Below the pieces are notes generated by a model. It was given only the letters and a program-made list of their open reading frames with translations, was not told the origin of the DNA and did no database searches. A stretch of 53,158 nucleotides of DNA, taken from contig DATMTS010000072.1 of NCBI GenBank assembly GCA_035564555.1, positions 1-53,158 of the forward strand, in the 5' to 3' direction. The stretch comes from DATMTS01 sp035564555 (lineage in GTDB: Bacteria > Actinomycetota > Actinomycetes > Actinomycetales > Microbacteriaceae). The translations under genes and the position numbers were made by a program. This document shows positions 40,758 to 49,053 of the stretch, piece after piece (positions within the stretch are counted from its first letter, which is position 1; each line of letters begins with the position of its first letter).

Positions 40758-42076
40758 CTAAGCAACCCTTCGTAATGACGCTGTTGCAGCTGCGAGTCGA
40801 TCTGCTTGACCGTCTCCAGACCCACACCGACGATGATCAGAATGGACGTGCCGCCGAACATGAAGTTCTGGCTGGTGCCGAGCATGGCGAATGCCGCAAG
40901 CGGAATGAGCGCAACGACCGCGAGGTAGATCGAGCCGGGCAGCGTGATGCGCGTCAGCACGTAATCGAGATACTCGGCGGTCGGCCGTCCGGCACGGATA
41001 CCGGGGATGAAGCCACCGTACTTCTTCATGTTGTCCGCGACCTCTTCGGGATTGAAGGTGATCGCGACGTAGAAATAGGTGAAGCCGATGATCAGCAAGG
41101 AGTAGATCAGCATGTAGAGCGGGTGGTCGCCCTTGGTCAGGTACTCCGTGACCCAGGTCACCCAGGGCGCCGGCGCCTTACCTGCCGCCGGCTGGTTGAA
41201 CTGCGCGATCAAGGCGGGCAGATACAGCAGGCTCGACGCGAAGATCACCGGGATCACACCGGCCATGTTGACCTTGATCGGGATGTAGGTGTTGTTACCG
41301 CCGTACGTGCGTCTGCCGACCATTCGCTTCGCGTATTGCACCGGGATGCGCCGCTGCGACTGCTCAACGAACACGACGGCCGCCACGATCAGCAACCCGA
41401 TCGCGATCACGACCAGGAAGATCTCGAAGCTCTGCGTCTGCTCCACGGCCCACAGCGAGGTGGGGAACTGCGCCGCGATCGACGTGAAGATCAGCAGCGA
41501 CATGCCGTTGCCGATGCCGCGCTCGGTGACGAGCTCTCCCATCCACATGATCAGGCCGGTGCCGGCGGTCATCGTGATGACCATCAGCAGCACCGCATAC
41601 CAGGAGTCGTCGGTGATCAGCTGCGTGCACTCGCTGGCGCTGTTGCTGCCGAATAGGGCGCCGCTTCGCGCCACCGTGATCAGGGTCGTCGACTGCAACA
41701 CACCCAGCGCGATGGTGAGGTAGCGCGTGTACTGCGTGAGCTTCGACTGCCCGGCCTGGCCCTCCTTGTAGAGGGTCTCGAAGTGCGGAATGACCACGCG
41801 CAGCAGTTGCACGATGATCGAGGCCGTGATGTACGGCATGATGCCGAGCGCGAACACCGAGAGCTTCAGCAGGGCGCCGCCCGAGAACAGGTTCACGAGC
41901 TCGTAGAGGCCCGTCGTTCCCTGGTTCGCGGCGAGACACGCTTGCACGTTGCCGAAGTCGACGAACGGGGTCGGGATGAAGGAGCCCAGCCGGAAGAGCG
42001 CAATGATGCCGATCGTGAAACCGATCTTCTTGCGGAGGTCTGGCGTGCGGAAGATCCGCACAACGGCAGTGAACAA
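40754..42076 (-). CDS. secY: Protein translocase subunit SecY
   Basis: A 440-residue channel subunit with ten membrane segments. GIMPYITASIIVQLL, the plug region and GRRTYGGNNTYIPIKVNMAGVIPVIFASSLL (motif PIKVNMAGVIPVIFASS) are diagnostic. The start codon is TTG. A 114-bp gap with two perfect hairpins separates it from rplO, which may uncouple translocon from ribosomal protein expression. Confidence 0.97.
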   Translation of the reverse strand: MFTAVVRIFRTPDLRKKIGFTIGIIALFRLGSFIPTPFVDFGNVQACLAANQGTTGLYELVNLFSGGALLKLSVFALGIMPYITASIIVQLLRVVIPHFETLYKEGQAGQSKLTQYTRYLTIALGVLQSTTLITVARSGALFGSNSASECTQLITDDSWYAVLLMVITMTAGTGLIMWMGELVTERGIGNGMSLLIFTSIAAQFPTSLWAVEQTQSFEIFLVVIAIGLLIVAAVVFVEQSQRRIPVQYAKRMVGRRTYGGNNTYIPIKVNMAGVIPVIFASSLLYLPALIAQFNQPAAGKAPAPWVTWVTEYLTKGDHPLYMLIYSLLIIGFTYFYVAITFNPEEVADNMKKYGGFIPGIRAGRPTAEYLDYVLTRITLPGSIYLAVVALIPLAAFAMLGTSQNFMFGGTSILIIVGVGLETVKQIDSQLQQRHYEGLLR

Positions 42077-42103
42077 AGGGCGTCCTGCTTTCCAGTAAGG
42101 AGT

Positions 42104-42173
42104 CAGTCGGGTGACCCGTCGGGGCCACCCGACTGGACTACTTTACGGGGGTTTGTCCGGGTCCGTGGACCCG
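42104..42173 (-). promoter_or_regulatory. Two hairpins between rplO and secY
   Basis: CAGTCGGGTG (42104-42113) and its exact complement (42126-42135) form a 10-bp stem; CGGGTCC-gt-GGACCCG (42158-42173) forms a 7-bp stem. Neither has a U-run on the minus strand, so they look like attenuation, processing or stability elements and not full terminators. Confidence 0.5.
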
Positions 42174-42190
42174 AGGGTTACCGGATACGG

Positions 42191-42847
42191 CTACTTGACG
42201 GAGCCGCCCGCTGCGACGATCTTCTGCTCGGCGGAGCCGGAGACCTTGTCGACGGTAACGTTCAGCTTAACCGCAATGTCGCCATTGCCGAGAACCTTGA
42301 CCTTCTCGTTCTTGCGCACCGCGCCCTTGGCGACCAGGTCGGAGACCGTGACCTCGCCACCCGCGGGGTACAACTCGGCGAGCTTCTCGAGGTTCACGAC
42401 CTGGTACTCGACGCGGAACGGGTTCTTGAACCCGCGCAGCTTCGGGGAGCGCATGTGGAACGGCAACTGGCCACCCTGGAAGCCGGGGCGAACCTGGTAG
42501 CGCGCCTTGGTTCCCTTGGTACCGCGGCCGGCGGTCTTGCCCTTGGAGCCTTCACCGCGGCCGACACGGGTGCGGTCCTTCTTCGAACCGGCGGCCGGAC
42601 GCAGGTGGTGCACCTTGAGCACGTGCTCACGGGGCGCAGCGGTGTCCTTGCTCGTCGCAGCGGACTTCGCCGCGGCCGCGCTCGACGCCTCGGTCGCCGG
42701 CGCTGCCTTCTGCCGGGTCGTCTTGGCCGCGGCCTTGGACTCGGTAGCCTTCGCGGTCGTCTTCGCGGCAGTCTTGCCTGCCGACGCCTTCTTGGCGGCC
42801 GGCTTGGTCTCGGCCTTCTCGCCGTCGACCTTGTTCTCGTCAGCCAT
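42191..42847 (-). CDS. rplO: 50S ribosomal protein L15 with Lys/Ala-rich N-terminal extension
   Basis: A 218-residue protein. The L15 core begins about residue 76 (LKVHHLRPAAGSKKDRTRVGRGEGSKGKTAGRGTKG, motif VGRGEGSKGKTAGRG). The first 75 residues are an Ala/Lys/Thr-rich, histone-H1-like extension (repeats of AAAKTT, KATE and similar) that is not part of the standard 145-150 residue protein. It overlaps rpmD by 1 bp. Confidence 0.97.
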   Translation of the reverse strand: MADENKVDGEKAETKPAAKKASAGKTAAKTTAKATESKAAAKTTRQKAAPATEASSAAAAKSAATSKDTAAPREHVLKVHHLRPAAGSKKDRTRVGRGEGSKGKTAGRGTKGTKARYQVRPGFQGGQLPFHMRSPKLRGFKNPFRVEYQVVNLEKLAELYPAGGEVTVSDLVAKGAVRKNEKVKVLGNGDIAVKLNVTVDKVSGSAEQKIVAAGGSVK

Positions 42848-43029
42848 TAGTCAATCTCCTCGACCTTAACCAGGTGGGCGACCGTGTTGACGTAGCCGCG
42901 GTTCTGCGGGTTGTCTTCGCGGACGACCACGTCGCCGATGCGCTTGAGCCCGAGGCTGCGCAGCGTGTCGCGCTGGTACTGCTTCTCACTCACTTTGGAC
43001 TTGATCTGGGTCACCTTCAGACGCGCCAT
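42847..43029 (-). CDS. rpmD: 50S ribosomal protein L30
   Basis: A 60-residue protein, normal length: MARLKVTQIKSKVSEKQYQR start, then TLRSLGLKRIGDVVVRED. It overlaps both neighbours by a single base (TGATG and TAATG type junctions), so translation is coupled. Confidence 0.97.
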   Translation of the reverse strand: MARLKVTQIKSKVSEKQYQRDTLRSLGLKRIGDVVVREDNPQNRGYVNTVAHLVKVEEID

Positions 43030-43742
43030 CAGGCACCTGCCTTCGCGGTCGCGGCGGCCTCGGCCGCCCGGGCCTCGGCACGCAGCAGACGAGCCGGTGC
43101 GACCTGGTCGTACTCCAGGCCACGGCGGGCGGCGACAGCACGAGGCTCCTCGAGCTGCTGCAGCGCCTCGACGGTCGCGTGCACGATGTTGATGGTGTTC
43201 GACGAGCCGAGCGACTTGCTCAGCACGTCGTGGATGCCTGCGCACTCGAGCACGGCGCGAACCGGACCACCGGCGATGACGCCCGTACCGGCGGCAGCCG
43301 GACGCAGCAGAACCACGCCGGCAGCGGCCTCGCCCTGCACCGGGTGCGGGATCGTGTTTCCGACGCGCGGGACGCGGAAGAAGTTCTTCTTCGCCTCTTC
43401 GACGCCCTTCGAGATCGCAAGCGGCACCTCGCGGGCCTTGCCGTAACCGACGCCCACCATGCCGTTGCCGTCACCGACGACGACGAGCGCGGTGAAGCTG
43501 AAGCGACGACCGCCCTTGACGACCTTCGACACGCGGTTGATCGTGACGACGCGCTCCAGGAACTGGCTCTTGTCTGCGTCACGCCCGCTGCGGTCACGGC
43601 CCTGGTTGCGGTCGCGGCCGCCGCGGCGTCCGTCGCGCGTGTCGCGCGTCGACGAGTCGGTGCCCGCTGCGGTCTCGACCGGCTTCTCTGCAGTCTCGGC
43701 CACGGCCACGTCCTGCTCCTTCACGTTCTTCTCTTCGCTCAC
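43029..43742 (-). CDS. rpsE: 30S ribosomal protein S5
   Basis: A 237-residue protein. The S5 core starts near residue 60 (FLERVVTINRVSKVVKGGRRFSFTALVVVGDG, motif VNRVxKVVKGGRRFSF) with GKAREVPLAISKG and the C-terminal AGIHDVLSKSLGSSN. The first 58 residues are an acidic then Arg/Gly/Asp-rich extension, and about 20 Ala-rich residues are added at the end. It overlaps rplR by 4 bp. Confidence 0.97.
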   Translation of the reverse strand: MSEEKNVKEQDVAVAETAEKPVETAAGTDSSTRDTRDGRRGGRDRNQGRDRSGRDADKSQFLERVVTINRVSKVVKGGRRFSFTALVVVGDGNGMVGVGYGKAREVPLAISKGVEEAKKNFFRVPRVGNTIPHPVQGEAAAGVVLLRPAAAGTGVIAGGPVRAVLECAGIHDVLSKSLGSSNTINIVHATVEALQQLEEPRAVAARRGLEYDQVAPARLLRAEARAAEAAATAKAGA

Positions 43743-44098
43743 AGGTTCAATCCACCCTCTCGAGCTCCCTCGGCGATCGCGGCGACGCGACCGGCGTACT
43801 TGTTACCGCCGCGGTCGAACACGACCTCGTCGATTCCGGCCTGCTTGGCGCGTTCGGCGACGAGCTCGCCGACCTTGTGCGCCTTGGCCGTCTTGTCGCC
43901 CTCGAAGCCGCGGAGGTCGGTCTCCAGCGTCGAAGCCGACACGAGCGTGTGACCCTTCGCATCGTCGACGACCTGCACGAAAACGTGACGAGCCGAACGC
44001 GTCACGACCAGACGCGGACGCTCGGCCGTGCCCGCGACCTTCTTGCGAAGGCGGGCGTGCCGGCGATCCCGTGCTGCTGACTTGCTCTTGATGGCCAT
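43739..44098 (-). CDS. rplR: 50S ribosomal protein L18
   Basis: A 119-residue 5S rRNA-binding protein of standard length. RHARLRKKVAGTAERPRLVVTRSARHVFVQVVDD (motif RPRLVVTRS) and the ending DRGGNKYAGRVAAIAEGAREGGLNL region are typical. It is 2 bp after rplF. Confidence 0.97.
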   Translation of the reverse strand: MAIKSKSAARDRRHARLRKKVAGTAERPRLVVTRSARHVFVQVVDDAKGHTLVSASTLETDLRGFEGDKTAKAHKVGELVAERAKQAGIDEVVFDRGGNKYAGRVAAIAEGAREGGLNL

Positions 44099-44100
44099 GC

Positions 44101-44637
44101 TTACTTACCAGCCTTTCCGGCCTTGCGCCGAACGACCTCGCCCGCGTAGCGGATGCCCTTGCCCTTGTACGGCTCCGGCTTGCGGATCTTGCGGATGTTC
44201 GCGGCGACCTCGCCGACGGTCTGCTTGTCGATGCCGCTGACGGTGAGCTTGTTGTTGCCCTCCACCGTCAGGCTGATCCCGACGGGCGGCTCGACCGTGA
44301 CCGGGTGCGAGAAGCCGAGCGCGAACTCGACGCCCGAACCCTTCTGGGCGACGCGGTAACCGGTTCCGACGATCTCGAGGCCCTTGGTGTAGCCCTGAGT
44401 GACGCCGACGATCTGATTGTTGATGAGGGTGCGGGTCAGGCCGTGCAGCGAACGCGAGTCGCGTTCGTCGTCGGGGCGCGTGACGAGCACCTGGTTCTCC
44501 TCGAGCGCGACAGCGATGGGCTCCGCGACGACGAGCGACAGCTCGCCCTTCGGGCCCTTGACCGTGACCTGGCGGCCGTCGATCTTCACGTCGACACCCG
44601 ACGGGATGTCAATGGGGAGTCTTCCGATTCGTGACAT
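44101..44637 (-). CDS. rplF: 50S ribosomal protein L6
   Basis: A 178-residue protein with the two L6 repeats. MSRIGRLPIDIPSGVDVKID opens it, and the C-terminal PEPYKGKGIRYAGEVVRRKAGK motif is diagnostic. It is 6 bp after rpsH. Confidence 0.98.
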   Translation of the reverse strand: MSRIGRLPIDIPSGVDVKIDGRQVTVKGPKGELSLVVAEPIAVALEENQVLVTRPDDERDSRSLHGLTRTLINNQIVGVTQGYTKGLEIVGTGYRVAQKGSGVEFALGFSHPVTVEPPVGISLTVEGNNKLTVSGIDKQTVGEVAANIRKIRKPEPYKGKGIRYAGEVVRRKAGKAGK

Positions 44638-44643
44638 GACGGG

Positions 44644-45042
44644 TTACCACACGTAGGCGAGGACTTCCCCGCCGACGCCCTTCTTCTCGGCCTGCCGGTC
44701 GGTGAGAAGACCGGAGGAGGTGGACAGGATGGCAACGCCGAGGCCGCCGAGCACCGTGGGCAGCTCGGTCGACTTCGCGTACACGCGCAGGCCGGGCTTC
44801 GACACGCGCTTGATGCCCGCGATCGAACGCTCCCGGTTCGGGCCGTACTTGAGGCTCAGCGTCAGGGTCTGGCCGACCGCGGCATCCGAGATCTCCCAGC
44901 CGGCGATGTATCCCTCGGCCTTCAGGATGCCCGCGATGTTCGACTTCAATTTGGAGTGCGGCATCGACACGGTCTCGTGGTACGCGGAATTCGCGTTCCG
45001 CAGTCTGGTCAGCATGTCTGCGACCGGATCTGTCATCGTCAT
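44644..45042 (-). CDS. rpsH: 30S ribosomal protein S8
   Basis: A 132-residue rRNA-binding protein: DPVADMLTRLRNANSAYHETV start, STSSGLLTDRQAEKKGVGGEVLAYVW end. ATG 45042 has AAGGAA upstream; an ATG two codons on is possible. The 132-bp gap before it is where rpsN lies in many bacteria. Confidence 0.97.
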   Translation of the reverse strand: MTMTDPVADMLTRLRNANSAYHETVSMPHSKLKSNIAGILKAEGYIAGWEISDAAVGQTLTLSLKYGPNRERSIAGIKRVSKPGLRVYAKSTELPTVLGGLGVAILSTSSGLLTDRQAEKKGVGGEVLAYVW

Positions 45043-45131
45043 GTGTTGTTTCCTTTGATCACCAGGTTTCGGGGCCCTTTACAAGAGAACCGACCTGCGG
45101 TGGTAGGAGCGGGCGGTTGCCGACTCCCGGT

Positions 45132-45174
45132 GGTCGAGTAGCGAGCGAGCGAAGCGAGCACGCGTACTGAGACC
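45132..45174. repeat. REP-like palindromic element between rplE and rpsH
   Basis: The 43 bp begin GGTCGAGTAGCGAGCGAGCG and end GTACTGAGACC, with an imperfect self-complementary structure around a GAA centre. It resembles the GGTCGAGTAGCGAGCG...GAGACC type of dispersed intergenic repeat that I know from Microbacteriaceae genomes. It touches the last base before the rplE stop codon. Confidence 0.7.
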
Positions 45175-45768
45175 TCAGTTGGCGGCGTCGGGGGTCTGGA
45201 ACGGGAAGCCCAGCGCCTTCAGCAGCGCGCGGCCCTCGTCGTCGTTGTTCGCCGTCGTCACGACCGTGATGTCGAAGCCGCGAACGCGGTCGATCTTGTC
45301 CTGGTCGATCTCGTGGAACACGGCCTGCTCCTGCAGCCCGAAGGTGTAGTTGCCGTGGCCGTCGAACTGCTTGTCCGAAAGGCCGCGGAAGTCACGGATG
45401 CGGGGCAGGGCGAGTGAGAGCAGACGGTCGAGGAACTCCCATGCACGGTCGCCGCGCAGCGTCACGTGGGCGCCGATCGGCTGACCCTCGCGCAGCTTGA
45501 ACTGCGCGATGGACTTGCGTGCCTTGGTGACCTGCGGCTTCTGGCCCGTGATCTTGGTGAGGTCGGCGACTGCACCGTCGATGATCTTGCCATCGCGGGC
45601 GGCTTCGCCGACACCGGTGTTCACGACGACCTTGACCAGTCCGGGCACCTGGTGCACGTTCGTGAATCCGAACTGCTCCTTGAGCTGCTGGAGGATCTCG
45701 TCCTTGTACTTCTGCTTCAAGCGCGGCTGGATCTTGCCAGCCGGCGCGGCAGTTGCAGTGTCGGTCAT
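45175..45768 (-). CDS. rplE: 50S ribosomal protein L5
   Basis: A 197-residue 5S rRNA-binding protein: VHQVPGLVKVVVNTGVGEAARDGK, LRGDRAWEFLDRLLSLALPRIRDFRGL (motif LPRIRDFRG) and the YTFGLQEQAVFHEI region. It ends directly at the REP-like element. It is 2 bp after rplX. Confidence 0.98.
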   Translation of the reverse strand: MTDTATAAPAGKIQPRLKQKYKDEILQQLKEQFGFTNVHQVPGLVKVVVNTGVGEAARDGKIIDGAVADLTKITGQKPQVTKARKSIAQFKLREGQPIGAHVTLRGDRAWEFLDRLLSLALPRIRDFRGLSDKQFDGHGNYTFGLQEQAVFHEIDQDKIDRVRGFDITVVTTANNDDEGRALLKALGFPFQTPDAAN

Positions 45769-45770
45769 AG

Positions 45771-46130
45771 TTACAGGTCCTTACCTGACTTCTTGGCGTA
45801 GCGGACGCGGACGGTCTTGGTGACGCCGTCCGTGGTCGTCTGCTCGACGCGGTGGCCGACGCGGGTCGGCTTCTTGGTCTCCGGGTCGACGAGCGCGACG
45901 TTGGAGATGTGGATGGAGGCCTCGTGGGTCTCGATGCCGCCGGTCTTGGAACCGCGCTGGGTCTGGCCGACCTTGACGTGCTTCGTCACGAAGTTCACGC
46001 CCTCGACGATGACGCGGTTCTTCTCGACCTGCACCTCGATCACACGGCCCTGCTTGCCACGGTCTCCGCCGCGGGCCTGCGAGCGCCCCGAGATGACCTG
46101 AACCAGGTCACCCTTCTTGATGTTCGCCAT
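45771..46130 (-). CDS. rplX: 50S ribosomal protein L24
   Basis: A 119-residue KOW-fold protein that initiates 50S assembly. IKKGDLVQVISGRSQARGGDRGKQGRV is the KOW motif, and EASIHISNVALVDP is typical. It is 3 bp after rplN. Confidence 0.97.
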   Translation of the reverse strand: MANIKKGDLVQVISGRSQARGGDRGKQGRVIEVQVEKNRVIVEGVNFVTKHVKVGQTQRGSKTGGIETHEASIHISNVALVDPETKKPTRVGHRVEQTTTDGVTKTVRVRYAKKSGKDL

Positions 46131-46133
46131 GAC

Positions 46134-46502
46134 TTAGATAACCTCCGGTGCCAGCGAGATGATCTTCATGAACTTCTTGTCGCGGAGTTCGCGACCGACC
46201 GGTCCGAAGATGCGCGTGCCGCGGGGGTCACCGTCGCCCTTCAAGATCACTGCGGCGTTCTCATCGAACTTGATGTACGAGCCGTCGGCACGACGGGTCT
46301 GCTTGACCGTGCGCACGATGACCGCCTTGACGACGTCGCCCTTCTTGACGTTGCCGCCCGGGATGGCGTCTTTCACCGTGGCGACGATGACGTCACCGAG
46401 ACCGGCGTAGCGGCGCGAAGATCCGCCGAGCACGCGGATGGTCAGGAGCTCCTTGGCGCCCGTGTTGTCGGCGACCTTGACTCGTGATTCCTGCTGAAGC
46501 AT
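46134..46502 (-). CDS. rplN: 50S ribosomal protein L14
   Basis: A 122-residue protein, exactly the usual length. MLQQESRVKVADNTGAKELL, VKKGDVVKAVIVRT and GPVARELR-type GPVGRELRDKKFMKIISLAPEVI are diagnostic. Confidence 0.98.
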   Translation of the reverse strand: MLQQESRVKVADNTGAKELLTIRVLGGSSRRYAGLGDVIVATVKDAIPGGNVKKGDVVKAVIVRTVKQTRRADGSYIKFDENAAVILKGDGDPRGTRIFGPVGRELRDKKFMKIISLAPEVI

Positions 46503-46535
46503 GTGTCTGTCCTCTTCTGAAGCAAGCCCTGAGGC

Positions 46536-46850
46536 TTACTTGGCCTTCTCGAGAATCTCGACCAGGCGCCAGCGCTTGGAGGCGCTGAGCGGACGGGTCT
46601 CGCTGATCACGACGAGGTCGCCGATGCCGGCGGTGTTCTGCTCGTCGTGCGCCTTCACCTTGGAGGTACGACGGATGACCTTGCCGTACAGCGGGTGCTT
46701 CACGCGGTCCTCGACCTCGACGACGACGGTCTTGTCCATCTTGTCGCTCACCACGTAGCCGCGGCGCACCTTGCGGTATCCGCGAGCAGCGGCATCCTTG
46801 ATGTCGTGCTCGGCGTGCTCGTGACCGACCTTTTCTTCGGTCTTAGCCAT
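46536..46850 (-). CDS. rpsQ: 30S ribosomal protein S17
   Basis: A 104-residue protein. The S17 core starts around residue 25 (YRKVRRGYVVSDKMDKTVVVEVE) with VKHPLYGKVIRRTSKVKAHDE. The first 24 residues are a His/Glu-rich extension. It is 2 bp after rpmC. Confidence 0.97.
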   Translation of the reverse strand: MAKTEEKVGHEHAEHDIKDAAARGYRKVRRGYVVSDKMDKTVVVEVEDRVKHPLYGKVIRRTSKVKAHDEQNTAGIGDLVVISETRPLSASKRWRLVEILEKAK

Positions 46851-46852
46851 GA

Positions 46853-47188
46853 TCAGGCCTCCTTCGTCTCGGCGTCGTCGGTCTCGGCGGGTGCCTCGGC
46901 CTCGTCTGCCTTCTTGGTGCTCTTCTTCGGCTTGCTCGCCTTGGCCGGAGCCTCGACCGCCGCCGGGGTGGCGCGAATACCGAGCTCGCGCTCACGGATG
47001 ACCGTGTAGATACGAGCGATGTCGCGCTTGACCGCACGAATGCGGCCGTGACTCTCGAGCTGGCCGGTGGCCGACTGGAAGCGCAGGTTGAACAGCTCTT
47101 CCTTGGCCTTCTTCAACTCGTCGACGAGCTTCTCGTCATCGAAAGTGTCAAGCTCTGCCGAAGCGAGCTCCGTGGATCCGATCGCCAT
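46853..47188 (-). CDS. rpmC: 50S ribosomal protein L29 with C-terminal extension
   Basis: A 111-residue protein. The L29 helical hairpin covers about residues 8-72 (LVDELKKAKEELFNLRFQSATGQL, then IRAVKRDIARIYTVIRERELG). About 38 extra residues follow, Lys/Ala/Glu-rich, ending in an acidic tail. The start ATG overlaps the rplP stop by 1 bp; longer in-frame readings are shadows. Confidence 0.96.
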   Translation of the reverse strand: MAIGSTELASAELDTFDDEKLVDELKKAKEELFNLRFQSATGQLESHGRIRAVKRDIARIYTVIRERELGIRATPAAVEAPAKASKPKKSTKKADEAEAPAETDDAETKEA

Positions 47189-47607
47189 TACGCGTCGCCC
47201 TCCTCGCGCTTGATGATGCGTGCCTTGAGGGGCAGCTTGTGGATGGCCCGGGTGAGCGCCTCGCGGGCCAGCGTCTCGTCGACGCCGGCGACCTCGAACA
47301 GCACGCGGCCCGGCTTGACATTCGCGACCCACCACTCGGGTGAGCCCTTACCGCTACCCATGCGGGTCTCCGCCGGCTTCTTCGTCAACGGACGGTCCGG
47401 GTAGATGTTGATCCACACCTTCCCGCCGCGCTTGATGTGACGCGTCATGGCGATACGAGCGGACTCGATCTGACGGTTGGTCACGTAGGCGGGGGTCAGT
47501 GCCTGGATGCCGTACTCGCCGAAGGAGACCTGCGTGCCTCCGGTGGCCTGGCCGGTGCGGCCCGGGTGGTGCTGCTTACGGTGCTTTACTCTGCGTGGAA
47601 TCAACAT
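47188..47607 (-). CDS. rplP: 50S ribosomal protein L16
   Basis: A 139-residue protein near the A-site tRNA, standard length. MLIPRRVKHRKQHHPGR, ARIAMTRHIKRGGKVWINIYPD and GSGKGSPEWWVANVKPGRVLFE motifs are diagnostic. Confidence 0.98.
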   Translation of the reverse strand: MLIPRRVKHRKQHHPGRTGQATGGTQVSFGEYGIQALTPAYVTNRQIESARIAMTRHIKRGGKVWINIYPDRPLTKKPAETRMGSGKGSPEWWVANVKPGRVLFEVAGVDETLAREALTRAIHKLPLKARIIKREEGDA

Positions 47608-47609
47608 GG

Positions 47610-48368
47610 TTATGCCTCAACTCCTGCTGCGACGGGCGCTTCGGCCTGCGCACGGGGCGCACGGCGGGGGCGGTCGCTCCGCTCGGGACGGCTGGACTTG
47701 GCGCCGGCCTGCTCACGAGCGAGTTCCTTGTTGGTGATGTCGCCCTTGTAGATCCAGACCTTCACGCCGATGCGGCCGAAGGTGGTCTTGGCCTCGTAGA
47801 AGCCGAAGTCGATGTTCGCGCGCAGCGTGTGCAGCGGCACACGGCCTTCGCGGTAGAACTCGGATCGGCTCATCTCGGCACCGCCGAGACGGCCGGATAC
47901 CTGGATGCGGACGCCCTTGGCGCCTGCGCGCTGAGCGCCCTGCAGTCCCTTGCGCATCGCGCGGCGGAAGGCCACGCGGGCGGAGAGCTGCTCGGCGATG
48001 CCCTGAGCGACGAGCTGGGCGTCGGCCTCGGGGTTCTTCACCTCGAGGATGTTCAGCTGGATCTGCTTGCCGGTGAGCTTCTCGAGGTCGGAGCGGATGC
48101 GCTCGGCCTCGGCTCCGCGACGGCCGATCACGATGCCGGGACGCGCGGTGTGGATGTCGACGCGAACGCGGTCACGCGTGCGCTCGATCTCGATGCGCGA
48201 AACACCGGCACGGTCGAGCTGCGTCGCCAGCAGGCGACGGATCTTGACGTCCTCTTCAACGTAGTCGGCGTACCGCTGACCCGGCTTGGTGCTGTCGGAG
48301 AACCAGCGCGACACGTGGTCGGTGGTGATTCCCAGACGGAAGCCGTAAGGGTTGACCTTCTGTCCCAT
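47610..48368 (-). CDS. rpsC: 30S ribosomal protein S3
   Basis: A 252-residue protein with an N-terminal KH domain (MGQKVNPYGFRLGITTDHVSRWF; PGIVIGRRGAEAERIRSDLEKL) and the C-terminal S3 domain (GRLGGAEMSRSEFYREGRVPLHTLRA). The last 35 or so residues are Arg/Ala/Pro-rich. It overlaps rplV by 1 bp. Confidence 0.98.
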   Translation of the reverse strand: MGQKVNPYGFRLGITTDHVSRWFSDSTKPGQRYADYVEEDVKIRRLLATQLDRAGVSRIEIERTRDRVRVDIHTARPGIVIGRRGAEAERIRSDLEKLTGKQIQLNILEVKNPEADAQLVAQGIAEQLSARVAFRRAMRKGLQGAQRAGAKGVRIQVSGRLGGAEMSRSEFYREGRVPLHTLRANIDFGFYEAKTTFGRIGVKVWIYKGDITNKELAREQAGAKSSRPERSDRPRRAPRAQAEAPVAAGVEA

Positions 48369-48733
48369 TACTTCGTCCCCTCGTCGGGTGTTGCCAGCAC
48401 GACGGTGATGTGGCTGGTGCGCTTGTTGATGCGGAAGGCACGGCCCTGCGCGCGCGGCTGGAATCGCTTGAGGGTGGTTCCCTCGTCGACGAAAGCGCTG
48501 CTGACGTACAGGTCCTGCTCGTCCAGGTACTCGTTGACCGCGTCAGCCTTCACTCGCGCGTTGGCGATCGCCGAGGCGACGAGCTTGTAGACGGGCTCGC
48601 TTGCGCCCTGCGGGGCGAACTTCAGGATGGCCAGGGCCTCCTGCGCCTGCTTGCCGCGGATCAGGTTGACGACGCGACGAGCCTTCTGAGGCGTAACGCG
48701 GATGTGTCGCACGCGTGCGATCGACTCCACCAT
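48368..48733 (-). CDS. rplV: 50S ribosomal protein L22
   Basis: A 121-residue protein lining the exit tunnel. VRHIRVTPQKARRVVNLIRG and the ending RAQGRAFRINKRTSHITVVL are diagnostic. ATG 48733 is chosen; the in-frame reading upstream to 49147 is a shadow of rpsS and rplB. Confidence 0.98.
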   Translation of the reverse strand: MVESIARVRHIRVTPQKARRVVNLIRGKQAQEALAILKFAPQGASEPVYKLVASAIANARVKADAVNEYLDEQDLYVSSAFVDEGTTLKRFQPRAQGRAFRINKRTSHITVVLATPDEGTK

Positions 48734-48759
48734 TTCTCTCTCCTCCTTGACGTCACCGC

Positions 48760-49041
48760 TTAGCGGCGACGACCCTTCTTGTCGTCCTTCACGTGACCGC
48801 GGAACGTGCGCGTCGGCGCGAACTCGCCGAGCTTGTGTCCGACCATCGTCTCGGTGACGAACACCGGGATGTGCTTGCGGCCGTCGTGCACCGCGATGGT
48901 GTGGCCGAGCATGGCCGGCACGATCATCGAACGGCGCGACCAGGTCTTGATCACGTTCTTGCTGTTGGCCTCGTTCGCCCGAAACACCTTCTGAAGCAGG
49001 TGCTCGTCGACGAAGGGGCCCTTCTTGAGACTGCGTGGCAT
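48760..49041 (-). CDS. rpsS: 30S ribosomal protein S19
   Basis: A 93-residue protein of standard length: MPRSLKKGPFVDEHLLQKV, RRSMIVPAMLGHTIAVHDGRKH, FAPTRTFRGHVKDDKKGRRR. It is 12 bp after rplB. Confidence 0.98.
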   Translation of the reverse strand: MPRSLKKGPFVDEHLLQKVFRANEANSKNVIKTWSRRSMIVPAMLGHTIAVHDGRKHIPVFVTETMVGHKLGEFAPTRTFRGHVKDDKKGRRR

Positions 49042-49053
49042 CTTCTTGAACTC

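Noticed and set aside
45043..45174. Hidden rpsN between rplE and rpsH
   Set aside because: The gap is shorter than an S14 gene and no zinc-finger or S14 motif is present in any frame.
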